This document shows, piece by piece, positions 47,181 through 58,903 of a stretch of 64,000 nt of DNA. The stretch comes from Okapia johnstoni. Taxonomy: Eukaryota; Chordata; Mammalia; Artiodactyla; Giraffidae. The notes beneath the pieces were generated by a model. That model was not told where the DNA came from and made no database searches. It worked only from the letters and a program-made list of their open reading frames with translations. The DNA lies in contig CM044312.1 of NCBI GenBank assembly GCA_024291935.2, positions 45,395,001 through 45,459,000 of the forward strand, read 5' to 3'. The number at the start of each line of letters is the position of its first letter. Position 1 is the stretch's first letter. The position numbers and the translations under genes were made by a program.

Positions 47181-50100
47181 TGAGTAGGAACAACAACCGC
47201 AAAGAGACAGGATTTACAGCACCGACCTGCAGTGCCCCCTCCCCTGCCCACCTGCCTCGAACGTGAGCACCGCGAGGCCCCCTTCCTAACCTTAGAATGA
47301 GAGTTTGGCGGCTTAAAAAAATAATAAAAATAATAGTGCAGAGGGGTTTGGGGTGACGGGCTTGGTGCGGGAGGGAGGTTTGAATATCGATGACCCCCGG
47401 GGACTACAGGTTCAGTCGTTTCCGGGGCCCTGCTGGTTTGGGAGCGGGCGTGGAGCCGGCTGCAGCCAGTCGCTCGGGTGGGCTTGGCTGGGTCAGGGCG
47501 GCCGGGCCGGAGCCGGGGAGGCGGCGGCGGCAGTTCTCACCCTAGGGCTGGACCCGTCTTTGTTCTGCAGAAGCTCGCGCGGCGCTGCGCCCTCGACCCC
47601 GCCGCCGGGCCCGAGAGAGGGCGAAAACGTGCCGCCAGCTAGGGTGTGGTTGCGGCCTGTAGGGGCCCGGGAGCGCTCCGGGGTCTTGATGGAGCTGGGG
47701 CGAAGCCCACGCGTTCCGAATGTTTTATCTGCGCCCGCAACGCGCACGTTCGTTGCCCCCTCTCCTCTGTCGTCTCTGCAGAGCCCTACATAAACCCTGC
47801 GGTGGAAGCGCCTTCGCGTTAATGCGCCCCCTCCCTTCTGGGTAGGGAGGGGACAGGTGCGCTTGGTTGCGGGCCTGGGTCGCCGAGGAAGAAGCGCGTG
47901 CTTCTGGGTCCTGAAACGGCCCTGGGTCAAGGTTTAATGTGTGCGTGTGTGGGGGGGGAATGTATAGGGAGAGACAAGTCCCTCACCCCTCGAGGGCCGG
48001 GAGCCCAGAGGCCGAGCTTCCTTTACCCTGGAAAAAGGGCGCGGCTGGTGGCAGACCCGGTGCAAGGCTGCAGGAGGACAGAGGGGGGCGCTGCCAGGCC
48101 AGCGTGGTGGCCCGGCGCTCCGTGGGAGAACGCGCCGCCTGGGGTCTGGCTAGCCTCTGCGGGGTGGTGTGGTGGTGGGGCTTCCAAGTGGAAAGAACCC
48201 ACGCTCTACACAAGTTTCCGTCGGTACTTGGGAGCGTCATCTGTTCATTTACTTATTCTCAGAACAGCCAGTTGTCAAAAGGGTGATGCAGGAAACACAA
48301 CCGGCACTGGTTCCATTGGATACAGAGCAACCAAGTGCATAAAGAGTCCACTCCACCAGAAGTGTAGTGCAGTGAAGAGAGATGGCACTCGGAATTTGGA
48401 ACTTGAACGCCTTATAGTTCTAGGTCTAAATCTAACCAGTTGTGATTCCAGGTGCATCTTGATGTTTTAATAAGGATTAAAGTCTGGATAATTTTTTAAG
48501 TCTTTTGAGATCTTAATCCTCCCTCTGTAGGTGTGTACCAGTTACAAATAGCAAAACCATCAGCAACATTCAGCACAAAGACCTGAACAAGTATAACTCA
48601 ACATCTGTACAATATATGGTCCTGAAAAGGTGATTAGATCAAATGGTTTATATATCTAATACTTTCACTGGTAAACAAAAGGGAAACTGGCTTTAAGAAT
48701 CCTATTTTAATCTTTTCATAAAAGAATCTTCTGAATATATGTTTCTGTTGCCATCGATCTTAGCGAAATTTGGTATATTTTTCATAAAGGTGCACATTCT
48801 GGGCTCTGCTGCCTACCGGGCACCAGGTAAAAAGGAGACTGTAAACTATCACACCTGTGTAAACTGTAAAAGCTTGCCTGTCCTGGGATCCATTCAGTAC
48901 AACCCCAGCCCTCTGTGTAGTGGTGTACTGGGAGCCCTGTGCTGTAATTTAATTTTTTTTTTTTTAACAAAAGCAATTACAGAAAAGTGCAAATTTAACG
49001 GGTGACATTTAACATTTTGCCATGGCAGGCAGCCTCCACTTAAATGGGGCCTTTCTGCAGAACAACAGGAGCCAAAAGGCCTTGTGTCATGGAGTAATGT
49101 AAGACACAATCTGGGCTGCAAACGCACAATGAATCGGGAAGGATTTATGTAATTAATTGACCAGTCTTAACCTGTTATCGTGATGTAAGGAATTTGGAAC
49201 TCATTAATTTGGGCTCTGACAGATTTCATATTAGAGCTGGCAAATATGGATTGAGCCTCTTATTCTTGTAGCAGCTGGAATTTCCATGACAGTGAGGATT
49301 AGTGAAGAAGACCTATTGCTGGAGTCAAACTGCCTCTTTGTAATCAGTAGCCCTGCTCTGCATTAAAAGGAAAATGAAAAAAAAGAAAAAGAAAAAAAGG
49401 AAAAAGCGTATTACCTGGCTGAAGGAACGAAAGGGGCTGTTTCTCACTCTGCTGGTATGGGTGTTGAGCTCAAGCATCTGCAGTTGAATAAAAACATTAA
49501 TTTCAGTCATAAAGTTAGGTGGTTTCTCAAGCACCTCGAGAGAATGAGAAGATAGAAGGGTCTCAGGGTCAGGTTTACTATTGTCAAAGGTAAAAGGGAT
49601 TAAAAGATGAAGCCTTTGAATTTCCTCTACGTGCACACAAATGTATGAAGAAGGACATAGACGTCTTAGAGGCAAATGGCAAGTTTTGAATAGCATATCC
49701 ACAAATAAGAGATTCGGAGCCTTGAAAGAGAAACTGGTTTTCTCAGGAGCCACTGACTGTCTCCTAGTCAGAGCCTCTTTGTGGATCTTAGGAAACTCAG
49801 AATTCACATAACGAGCCATTTGTCGATAGTCTAATTTGTGTCCTTTTCACAGTATATGATGGTTAATGAGTCACCCATTTGGAAATGTCTAGTTTCTTCT
49901 TTGAGATTTTAAGAAAGCCCAGTAAAAATCTAACTTTCATTTTCACCCTCCTTGACAATCAGAAAAATGCTCGATTAGAAAAAAAAGGTTCCAAGATTAT
50001 ACTAAATGCTTTTTCTTTTTATTCTTTTCACAATTGGTTTCCCCTATTGCTGTGCAATGTGATAAGGTTAATGTAACAACTGCCATAAGGATCATTAATA

Positions 50101-50975
50101 CAGGAAGATAAGCAAAGTTGCACGTTTAAAACATTTTCAGGGTATTACTTGCCTCCTTCTGCTGATAAAGGGGACTTTGGTAACAAATGCAGAATACAGG
50201 CACTGAATATTTAACTTTTTAGACAGAAAGCCCAATTGACCTTTTCTAGTATGTTATTATTCATAAATACTCTTCAAAGTTGAAGACTGCTCTTAAAATA
50301 TGTTTCTAAATTTGTACATTACTTTAAGGAATTTCCAGTCAAACAGCTTTAATTTTAATATAAGAAATAGTGCTACAATGTGAATCTTTGCAAAAACAAA
50401 AGGATTTCCAATCTCCCTCCCACCTTTTTTTTTTTTTTTTGCTGTCTTGATTCCAACCAGATTCCAAAGTATTTTTTTTTTTTAGTTAGTGATAATGGAA
50501 TTTGATCTAGTAACAAAGTACTTGGTACAAAGATTTGTTTTGTGATTATCTTGTTAAGAAGTGATTTCTTCAGCTTTGGTTCCATTTAAGTGCATGCATA
50601 AAGATAAACACTGGAAATTTGCATCAATATATTAATGTTATCCTTCACATTGAGAGCAGAAAAAGAGCTAGTAGTTGTTATTAGTATTATTATTTCAGTG
50701 GGAAGTCTGTGAAGATAAACAATTGATATCAGCAAGACTTGGATAACTAGTGTAAACCATGACAAGGGCGATTAATAGTGTGTATAAACACACTTCAAAT
50801 TTGTATACACCATCTCAGCTCTCACCTAGGGATTTCTTTGTATTTTTTTAAAAGAGTAATTTGTAAGTTGACAATTACAAGGTTATCAGCTCTTGTGCTG
50901 TGTGTACTGTTTATATATTGGAGGTATGGAATAGACACTTTGAAGTGTGATTTACCCAAGAGAGTGTTGACAGGA

Positions 50976-51122
50976 GGGAAGTCTGTTGAATTGGGTTCTA
51001 ACTCTGCCATTAACACATACCCAAGGGCAGCTCCCACCCTCTGTAGACTGCAGTATCCTTATCAGTACAATAAGAAGACTAAATACAGAATGTCTTTAAA
51101 GGTGTTAATAAATGTTATTTTA
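50976..51122 (+). repeat. MIR fragment
   Basis: gttgaattgggttctaactctgcc, ctgcagtatccttatcagtacaataag and gtgttaataaatgtta are MIR wording. Confidence 0.65.
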
Positions 51123-51218
51123 AAAAAAGAAAGAAAGGGAAAAAAGGAGGTAGGGTGGAAGTTTCCATGGTCTATTATATTTGCAGGACTTCTCAGTGCC
51201 TTTCATATGTTGATATAC

Positions 51219-51222
<4 letters not shown>

Positions 51223-51249
<27 letters not shown>

Positions 51250-51250
51250 A
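51223..51250 (+). repeat. (TG)n microsatellite, about 13 units
   Basis: Uninterrupted TG run; a length polymorphism is likely. Shorter GT/CA runs occur near 1734, 19860, 39480 and 42890. Confidence 0.95.
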
Positions 51251-51369
51251 GGCGGATACTGTTTTATAAAACTGTATCCAAAAAGACAATAAAAATTTCA
51301 TGATCTTTTGAGTCTATAATACTTTGGATCTTTTTCCCAGAATGATTAAGGGACACTTGTGTTCATCCT

Positions 51370-51590
51370 TGGGTTTCCCAGGTGGCTCAGTGGTAAGAAT
51401 CTGCCTGCCAATGCAAAGAGATGCAGGAGATGAGGGTTCCATCCTCGGGTTGGGAAGATCCCCTGGAGGAGGAAATGTCAACTCATTTCAATATTCTTGC
51501 CTGAAGAATCCCATGGACAGAGGAGCCTGGGCAGCTACAGTCCATAGGGTCGCAAAGAGTCAGACATGACTGAGCAACTGAGCACGCACA
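51370..51590 (+). mobile_element. Bov-tA SINE
   Basis: gggtttcccaggtggctcagtgg to gactgagcaactgagcacgcac. The target repeat TGTTCATCCT occurs at 51360-51369 and 51591-51600. A 12-nt internal duplication-like insertion (aaagagatgcagg) is in the head. Confidence 0.93.
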
Positions 51591-51643
51591 TGTTCATCCT
51601 AAGTGTTCTTGAGGATATGTTCATCTTAAGTGTTCTTGAGGAT
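51590..51643 (+). repeat. 27-bp tandem duplication, one mismatch
   Basis: 51590-51616 and 51617-51643 differ only at one C/T position. The duplicated unit begins at the SINE's right target repeat. Confidence 0.93.
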
Positions 51644-51664
51644 ATGGTGTGAGAGATGGGTGCA

Positions 51665-51875
51665 TGCATGCTCAGTCACTAAGTCATGTCTGACTCTTTG
51701 TGACCCTATGGACTGTAGCCCCCTAGGCTTCTTGGTCCATGGGATTTCCAGGCAATAATACTGGGATGGGTTGCCATTTCCTTCTCCAGGAGATCTTCCC
51801 ACCCCAGGGCTCGAATCCACGTCTCCTGCATTGTCAGACGGGTCCTTTACTACTGAGCCACCAGGGAAGTCAATG
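51665..51875 (-). mobile_element. Bov-tA SINE
   Basis: Reverse Bov-tA from tcagtcactaagtcatgtctgactc to ctactgagccaccagggaagtc. Confidence 0.93.
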
Positions 51876-51944
51876 TGGATATCACTAAATGAGAAGGATT
51901 CCCTTTCAGTGACCAGGTTCTGTAAAGAGGCAGGGAGTATAGTG

Positions 51945-52080
51945 TTAAGTTTAAATCTTAGGTTCACTGCCTAAAGATGAGTGGCTTGGGGTAGGTCCCT
52001 CAACTTTTTGGAGTTTGTTTCTTTATATACAACATGAAGATAATAATACACCCTGAGGGCAAGTTGTGAGGTGCTGATGA
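51945..52080 (+). repeat. MIR fragment
   Basis: gtttaaatcttaggttcactgcc, tggggtaggtccctcaac and acaacatgaagataataatac follow MIR order. Confidence 0.6.
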
Positions 52081-52084
52081 AATC

Positions 52085-52410
52085 AGAGCGAGTTCCCTCT
52101 GCTTGGAAGGCTCTTTCGCTTTCCTTACTCATGCCTTCTTGCCTGGTTCATTTCGCCTAGTTATTCAGGACTCTAATGAAATGTCTCCTGGTGCAGATGC
52201 CCACTCTGACCACACCACCTACAGGGCAGGGACATTTTTGCTGTTTCTGCTCAGGACCTACTTCACATTTGCATTGCCTTTCTGGCAGCACCCATGCCCC
52301 TGTGCTGCACGGTTGGTCACCCATCTTCTCTTCAGGCAGAAACCCCTGGAGGATGAAGACTGCATTTTATCTCTGGCCCACCACAGCCTCCCTGCACCAG
52401 CCACAGTTTA
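52085..52410 (+). repeat. L2 LINE fragment
   Basis: gagttccctctgcttggaaggctctttcgc, atgaaatgtctcctggtgcagatgcc and actctgaccacacc are classic L2 3' wording. Confidence 0.8.
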
Positions 52411-52459
52411 ATACAGAGCGAGTTCCAGAGTCAGGGATGAGTTACAATCCTATGTAGGC

Positions 52460-53960
52460 AAAAGGTATGCAGACCCTTCTTAAAGCCCCTTTCCTGTGGT
52501 AGAACTAGCAAAAGTAGCAGTAGATCAACTTCAGAAATGGTGGTAGGTGATTCAGAGAGATCCGCCTCCTGGAACTGGAAAACGTTGGTTGTCCGTAGGG
52601 TGTAGAAGAACCTGCTGTTACAGTGCCTCATGTCTCATTTCTCTGTGGCAGAAGACCTTGACATGGTAATGTAGTTGTCCATTCGTGAGGTCTACATGGC
52701 AGTCAATCAATGCTTTGCTTCAGATTCCTCTTTTCAGTTATCAAAGAAACCATTCGATGAAATATTTTGGTGAGATATTTCTTTTGGTTAATTTGTTTCT
52801 AAGACATTGTGCCTAGCTCAGTGTCTACATAATAGAGCGATCGATATTCAATAAATAGTGGATGATTAAGTTGGAATATTTGACTTGATGGACAGACTAG
52901 TATTTTTTCCAAATGTAGTTTATGTCATATAATCCCATTTAAAGCTGAAGCCCAGTCTGACTTTTAAAAAGCAACTGAAAAAGCTTTACTAAATTCTCTT
53001 TAAAAAATACCAAAGGATTCTGATACTAACCTCTAAAATTTTCTTAAAAGCCTCAGTCCTCTTCTCTTTCTGTCTCTAGATAGATATATGTAGATAGATA
53101 TAGATATTTACATCTCACATTTCTTGTCAGCTTGTTTTGAACTTGTGATAACTTTAGTCTCTTTCCAAACTTCCAGATCCCAGCCCACACTGGCTGTTGT
53201 CTTTTCCTTGTTCTCTAACCTTATTTACTCTTCTTAATGTAAACCCAATTCTCTCGATTCCTGCCCACACTTAGTCTAACCTGGGCAGCCATAGCTCAGC
53301 AACTAGTCTGGCAAAGACAGAATTCTCCTGAAGGATGTGGACAGGAGGACTGGGAGGGGAGTGTGGAGTGTGAACAGTGCTGGGGGGCTGAGGGTGGGAA
53401 TAGTCGGCTATACTTACAGCTGATTATCTTTTTCCCTGTGAGCAAAAGTGAGTAGAGTGAAACCTGCAGTCTAACCCTGAAAAGAGAACTTCCCCAAACT
53501 CCTCCTTCTGTTTAGTTTCAACGAACAACAAACATTAGCTTGCATCCTGTTTTTGCTTTTCTCTTTGTTGGTTTACCTAAGTTCATCCTCTGCCCTTCAC
53601 GGGACCTCCTCTAAAAGTCATTCTGTGAAAATCTGCTTTATTTCTAAGGACCTTTGGAGAAAGAGTCTGTGACCTTCTTTGGCAATTCATCACAAGGATT
53701 AACAACTCCTTTTAGAAAATTATTTTAACCCACGCACCTCATGCTACAGGTTAAGACCAATCTATGGCCAGGGTCAGTGTGGAAGAGGCCGGTGTGAGGC
53801 CACAGGGAAGGACAGAAACTTCTGGACTGCGGAGCATTTGCCTTGTACACACACTGAAATTCAAAAGTCCTGAAAGCACTGTGTTGGATTGTGCTGGACT
53901 GGGGAGGTGAGAGACAAAACACTGGTAGATCAGATGCAGCCTACACAGTGGTTTAGAATG
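52460..53960. other. Unique intergenic sequence
   Basis: I see no gene, RNA or recent repeat here, apart from short TAGATA-type simple sequence at 53080-53110. Confidence 0.5.
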
Positions 53961-53971
53961 TGTGTGTTTGT

Positions 53972-54071
53972 GTGTGCACTCACGTTTAGCTATGTCCGAC
54001 TCTTTTCGACCCCATGGACTGTAGCCTGCCAGGCTCTTCTGTCCATGGGATTTTCCAGGCAGGAATACTGG
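53972..54071 (-). mobile_element. Partial Bov-A monomer
   Basis: cactcacgtttagctatgtccgactc to tttccaggcaggaatactgg: the 3' part of a reversed Bov SINE, truncated before the tRNA head. Confidence 0.88.
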
Positions 54072-54506
54072 TTTAAATACAAACATATTTTGCGTAAAGA
54101 AAATTAAATTTTTTCTTAACCTTTTATTATCTGATTGAGATGTTCTCAACATTACTACTTCATCCTAAGTTTTGCTATAGTAACGTATAGTTCTTTTCTA
54201 AATCAAGTTTGTCAATAAATGTATTAAATAGTAGACTTCCAGACTAAAAAGTGACATTTTTGTAAGGGTTTTGACGGTGAGTTGGATTGTGAGCAATTTA
54301 ATTTAAGGTAGTCTTGGTGCAATCTAGGTGTTTGTATGGCTTGTGGTTCAGCCTGATCTCCAGAGGAACAAAAAAATGTAACCATAGTAAATGTTGATTG
54401 AGTTCTAACACCCTGCTGACCAATAAGAGAGCCCAGGAAAAGTAAAGGAATGGAGAAGACAAGTGAGATTATGCTGGCTGTTAGAGTAAAGGAGACTGTT
54501 TTGAAA

Positions 54507-54934
54507 CTTGTTGTTGTTCAGTTGTTAAGTCATGTCCTACTCTTTGCAACTCCATGGGTGCAGCACAGCCAGTCTCCTCTGTCCTCCACTGTCTCCCGGA
54601 GTTTGCTCAAATTCATGTCCATTGAGTCGGTGATGCCATACAACTATCTCATCCTCTGCTGTCCCCTTCTTTTCCTGCTCTCCATCTTTCCCAGCATCTG
54701 GGTTTTTTCCAATGAGTCGGCTCTTCACATCAGGTGGCCAAAGTATTGGAGCTTCAGCTTTAGCATCAGTCCTTCTAATGAATGTTCAGAATTGATTTCC
54801 TTTAGGATTAACTGGTTTGATCTCCTTTAGTCCAAGGGACTCTCAAGAGTCTTCTCCAACACCACAGTTCAAAAGCATCAATTCTTTGGCACTCAGCTTT
54901 CTTCATGGTCCAAAGACTTTACTTATGGTCCAGT
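54507..54934 (-). mobile_element. Long ART2A / BovB 3' end element
   Basis: Beyond the usual ART2A text, it extends through tctccaacaccacagttcaaaagcatcaattctttggc, the 3' region of the BovB (RTE) LINE. Perfect 11-bp duplication CTGTTTTGAAA at 54496-54506 and 54935-54945. Confidence 0.9.
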
Positions 54935-55194
54935 CTGTTTTGAAATAGAATGTAACTAAATAAGGGGCTTGAGTTATGTAGAGAACTCTGTAGCTATCAG
55001 AGACCCCACAGTGCAATAGCTCAAATGAGCGAGAAATCAATTTCTCTTTCAGGAAGTCTACAAGACAGGTGGACAAGTCCTGCTCCAGGACCCAGGCTGG
55101 GGGAGGGGGGGTGGCTCTGCCATCCTCTACAGGTGCTTTCCAAGCTCGCTCCAGCCATTTCTATTTCCAACCAGTGATAAGGAAAGGAGACAAC

Positions 55195-55410
55195 ATAACT
55201 AGGGCAAGCACTTTTGAATTTATTTTTCAATAGAAAATTCCAAATATATTGAAATAAAAGTGGGGATAATGTAGTATAATTCATCCCCATGTGCCCATCA
55301 CTCAGCTTCAAGTTAGAGTCATATGGTAGAACTTGTACCATTCTTTCCCCCAAGTATGTCCCCCTTTGCTGGATTCTTTGAAATCAAATCTCAAACATCC
55401 TTAAACAGAT
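55195..55410 (-). mobile_element. Old L1 3' fragment
   Basis: ataatgtagtataattcatccccatgtgcccatcactcag is old L1 end wording in reverse. Confidence 0.6.
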
Positions 55411-56008
55411 GATCTGGTAGTTGTAACCATCACCACATCTCTTGGTAAGAACTCAGGCTCATGGCCATGTCTAACTGCAGGAAAGGCTGGGCAATCTCAA
55501 GCAGGGTGGCTATAAACCCAGAAAGAAGGAAAAGAAGCAGTACTTGAGATTGCAGGCTTTGAGGAGACTCCTTGAGAAAGGCCAGAAAGATGGAAATTAA
55601 ATGACTCAAGGAAAGACTAAGGTCATGTCTACACTGCAGTCAAATCCAATTGATGAACAACTGCATGCTAACAGATTATGAAAGGACACAGGGAGTCTTA
55701 GGCACTCGAATATTCAGCAGATATAACATTTGCCGAACAAAAATACAACAGCAAAATGAAGTGACTTAGAAAGGCATCGCAGAAGCTTACTCTTTCTCAC
55801 CTGGGTAAAATTAACTGAGGAAATGATTTTAGAGGAGAGTCAAAATATGTGTAAATTATGAACATAGGTTATTTGCTTCCACTGTTGAAGTTCTGTCTTT
55901 GACAGTGTTAGAAGGTATTTAACAGTGTTTGAGATTTTATGTATATCCATGAAATAAAAAGAACAAGACACCACAGAACTTAAAAAACCTGAAGTGGTCT
56001 TTTAGTTT

Positions 56009-56022
56009 AAAAGACTAGTTTA
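56009..56022 (+). repeat. Left target-site duplication of the L1
   Basis: AAAAGACTAGTTTA, preceded by TT, so the target reads TT|AAAA as preferred by L1 endonuclease. Identical to 58890-58903. Confidence 0.93.
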
Positions 56023-58524
56023 TTGAACCAGGAAGAAATAGAAGATCTTAACAGACCCATCACAAGCACGGAAATCGAAACTGTAATCAGAAATCTTCCA
56101 GCAAACAAAAGCCCAGGACCAGACGGCTTCACAGCGGAATTCTACCAAAAATTTAGAGAAGAGCTAACACCTATCCTACTCAAACTCTTCCAGAGAATCG
56201 CAGAAGATGGTAAACTTCCAAACTCATTCTATGAGGCCACCATCACCCTAATTCCAAAACCAGACAAAGATGTCACAAAAAAAGAAAACTACAGGCCAAT
56301 ATCACTAATGAACATAGATGCAAAAATCCTTAATAAAATTCTAGCAAACAGAATCCAACATCATATTAAAAAGATCATACATCATGACCAAGTGGGCTTT
56401 ATCCCAGGAATGCAAGGTTTCTTTAACATCCGCAAATCAATCAATGTAATTCACCACATTAACAAATTGAAAGATAAGAACAATATGATTATCTCAATAG
56501 ATGCAGAAAAAGCCTTTGACAAAATTCAACATCCATTTATGATAAAAACTCTCCAGAAAGCAGGAATAGAAGGAACATACCTCAACATAATAAAAGCTAT
56601 ATATGACAAACCCACAGCAAACATTATCCTCAATGGTGAAAAACTGAAAGCATTTCCCCTAAAGTCAGGAACAAGGCAAGGATGCCCACTTTCACCACTA
56701 CTATTCAACATAGTTTTGGAAGTTTTGGCCACAGCAATCAGAGCGGAAAAAGAAATAAAAGGAATACAGATAGGAAAAGAAGAAGTAAAACTCTCACTGT
56801 TTGCAGATGACATGATCCTCTACATAGAAAACCCTAAAGATTCTACCAGAAAACTACTAGAGCTAATCAATGAATATAGTAAAGTTGCAGGATACAAAAT
56901 TAACACGCAGAAATCCCTTGCATTCCTATACACCAATAATGAGAAAACAGAAAGAGAAATTAAGGAAACAATACCATTCACCATTGCAACAAAAAGAATA
57001 AAATACTTAGGAATATTTCTACCTAAAGAAACAAAAGACTTGTATATAGAAAACTATAAAACACTGATGAAAGAAATCAAAGAGGACACAAACAGATGGA
57101 GAAATATACCGTGTTCATGGATTGGAAGAATTAATATAGTGAAAATGAGTATACTACCCAAAGCAATCTATAGATTCAATGCAATCCCTATCAAGCTACC
57201 AATGATATTTTTCACAGAACTAGAACAAATCATTTCACAATTTGTATGGAAGTATAAGAAACCTCGAATAGCCAAAGCAATCTTGAGAAAGAAGAATGGA
57301 ACTGGAGGAATCAACCTGCCTAACTTCAAGCTCTACTACAAAGCCACAGTCATCAAGACAGTGTGGTACTGGCACAAGGATAGAAGTATAGATCAATGGA
57401 ACAAAATAGAAAGCCCAGAGATAAACCCACGCACCTATGGGTACCTTATCTTTGACAAAGGAGGCAAGAGTATACAATGGAGAAAAGACAATCTCTTTAA
57501 CAAGTGGTGCTGGGAAAACTGGTCAACCACTTGTAAAAGAATGAAACTAGAACACTTCCTAACACCATACACAAAAATAAACTCAAAATGGATTAAAGAT
57601 CTAAATGTAAGACCAGAAACTATAAAACTCCTAGAGGAAAACATAGGCAAAACACTCTCCGACATAAATCACAGCAGGATCCTCCATGACCCACCCCCCA
57701 GAATATTGGAAATAAAAGCAAAAATAAACAAATGGGACCTAATTAAAATTAAAAGCTTTTGCACAACAAAGGAAACTAGGAGCAAGGTGAAAAGACAGCC
57801 TTCAGAATGGGAGAAAATAATAGCAAACGAAGCAACAGATAAACAATTAATCTCAAAAATATACAAGCAACTCCTGCAGCTGAATTCCAGAAAAATAAAC
57901 GACCCAATCAAAAAATGGGCCAAAGAACTAAACAGACATTTCTCCAAAGAAGACATACAGATGGCTAACAAACACATGAAAAGATGCTCAACATCACTCA
58001 TTATTAGAGAAATGCAAATCAAAACCACAATGAGGTACCATTACACACCAGTCAGAATGGCTGCTATCCAAAAGTCTACAAGCAATAAATGCTGGAGAGG
58101 GTGTGGAGAAAAGGGAACCCTCTTACACTGTTGGTGGGGATGCAAACTATTACAGCCACTATGGAGAACAGTGTGGAGATTCCTTAAAAAACTGGGAATA
58201 GAACTGCCATATGACCCAGCAATCCCACTGCTGGGCATACACACCGAGGAAACCAGAATTGAAAGAGATGCATGTACCCCAATGTTCATCGCAGCACTGT
58301 TTACAATAGCAAGGACATGGAAGCAACCTAGATGTCCATCGGCAGACGAATGGATAAGTAAGCTTTGGTACATATACACAATGGAATATTACTCAGCCAT
58401 TAAAAAAAATACATTTGAATCGATTCTATTGAGATGGATGAAACTGGAGCCCATTATACAGAGTGAAGTGAGCCAGAAAGAAAAGCACCAATACAGTATA
58501 CTAATGCATGTATATGGAATTTGA
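56023..58524 (+). pseudogene. L1 ORF2 fragment (reverse transcriptase and C-terminal part, 833 codons)
   Basis: The open frame begins at the insertion breakpoint. Its first codon, TTG, is an internal leucine codon, not a start. Reverse-transcriptase motifs are present: [13 protein letters not shown] near residue 31, [13 protein letters not shown] near residue 217, and the catalytic FADD at residues 260-263 (56800-56811). The cysteine-containing C-terminal segment ([23 protein letters not shown], about 58090-58145) is also there. Roughly the N-terminal third of ORF2, including the endonuclease domain, is missing compared with a full L1 ORF2 of about 1,270 residues. No promoter is left, so expression of a protein is unlikely. 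Confidence 0.96.
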
Positions 58525-58743
58525 AAGATGGTAATGGTAACCCTATATGTGAGACAAAATAAGAGACACAGATGCATAGAACAGTCCTGTGGACTCTGAG
58601 GGAGAAGGTGAGGGCGGGACGTTCTGGGACAATAACATTGAAACATGTATATTGTCATATGTGAAGCGGAACACCATTCCATGTTCTATGCATGGGACGG
58701 ATGCTCAGGGATGGAGCGTTGGGATGACACAGAGGGATGGGAA

Positions 58744-58765
58744 GGGGAGGGAGGTGGGAGGAGGG
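58744..58765 (+). other. G-quadruplex-capable tract in the L1 3' UTR
   Basis: Four or more G runs (GGGG, GGG, GGG, GGG) with one- to five-base loops. G-rich tracts at this place are a known trait of mammalian L1 3' UTRs. Confidence 0.7.
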
Positions 58766-58889
58766 TTCGGGAGGGGGAGCACATGTGAACCCATGGCTGA
58801 TTCATGTCAATGTATGGCAAAAACTACTACAATATTGTAAAGTAATTAGCCCCCAACTAAAATAAATAAATTAAAAAAAAAAGAAAAAA

Positions 58890-58903
58890 AAAAGACTAGT
58901 TTA
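58890..58903 (+). repeat. Right target-site duplication of the L1
   Basis: AAAAGACTAGTTTA, directly after the A-rich tail. Confidence 0.93.

Larger units (their letters stand above)
46880..48200. promoter_or_regulatory. CpG island, candidate bidirectional promoter
   Basis: In a window that is otherwise CpG-poor and AT-rich, this block is GC-rich with dense CpGs; 46900-47100 alone has more than 20. It contains Sp1-like GGGCGG/GGGGCGGCGG stretches near 47167 and no TATA box that I see. It lies about 3.5 kb past the SNX10 stop, so it cannot be the main promoter of that gene and must serve another transcript or act as a distal element. Open frames run through it on both strands, but they reflect scarcity of stop codons in GC-rich DNA. 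No recognisable protein is encoded. Confidence 0.75.
48201..51359. other. Unique sequence right of the CpG island
   Basis: No full-length SINE. It includes T runs near 50429 and 50470, a MIR at 50976-51122, and a repeat-free block at 49020-49330 that looks constrained. The 164-codon minus frame at 49325-49819 shows no recognisable domain. Confidence 0.5.
56023..58889 (+). mobile_element. Young 5'-truncated ruminant L1
   Basis: The element starts inside ORF2, runs through its stop and a 3' UTR of about 350 nt with a G-rich polypurine tract, and ends in an A-rich tail. The flanking 14-bp duplications are perfect. The 5' UTR, ORF1 and the endonuclease part of ORF2 are absent, so it cannot mobilise itself. 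The lack of stops or frameshifts and the intact duplications indicate recent insertion. Confidence 0.97.

Noticed and set aside
47353..47793. 146-codon plus-strand frame, and similar long frames on both strands, in the CpG island
   Set aside because: GC-rich DNA has few stop codons; several overlapping frames are open at once, and none reads as a known domain or shows a consistent exon structure.
49325..49819. 164-codon minus-strand frame with a donor-like CAGCCAG|GTAAT near its middle
   Set aside because: It runs through low-complexity lysine/phenylalanine text and shows no protein family; the donor alone is not enough to call an exon.
56023..58524. 833-codon open frame as a host gene
   Set aside because: It is L1 ORF2 cut at its 5' end by the insertion breakpoint; the first codon is an internal TTG and target repeats flank the element.
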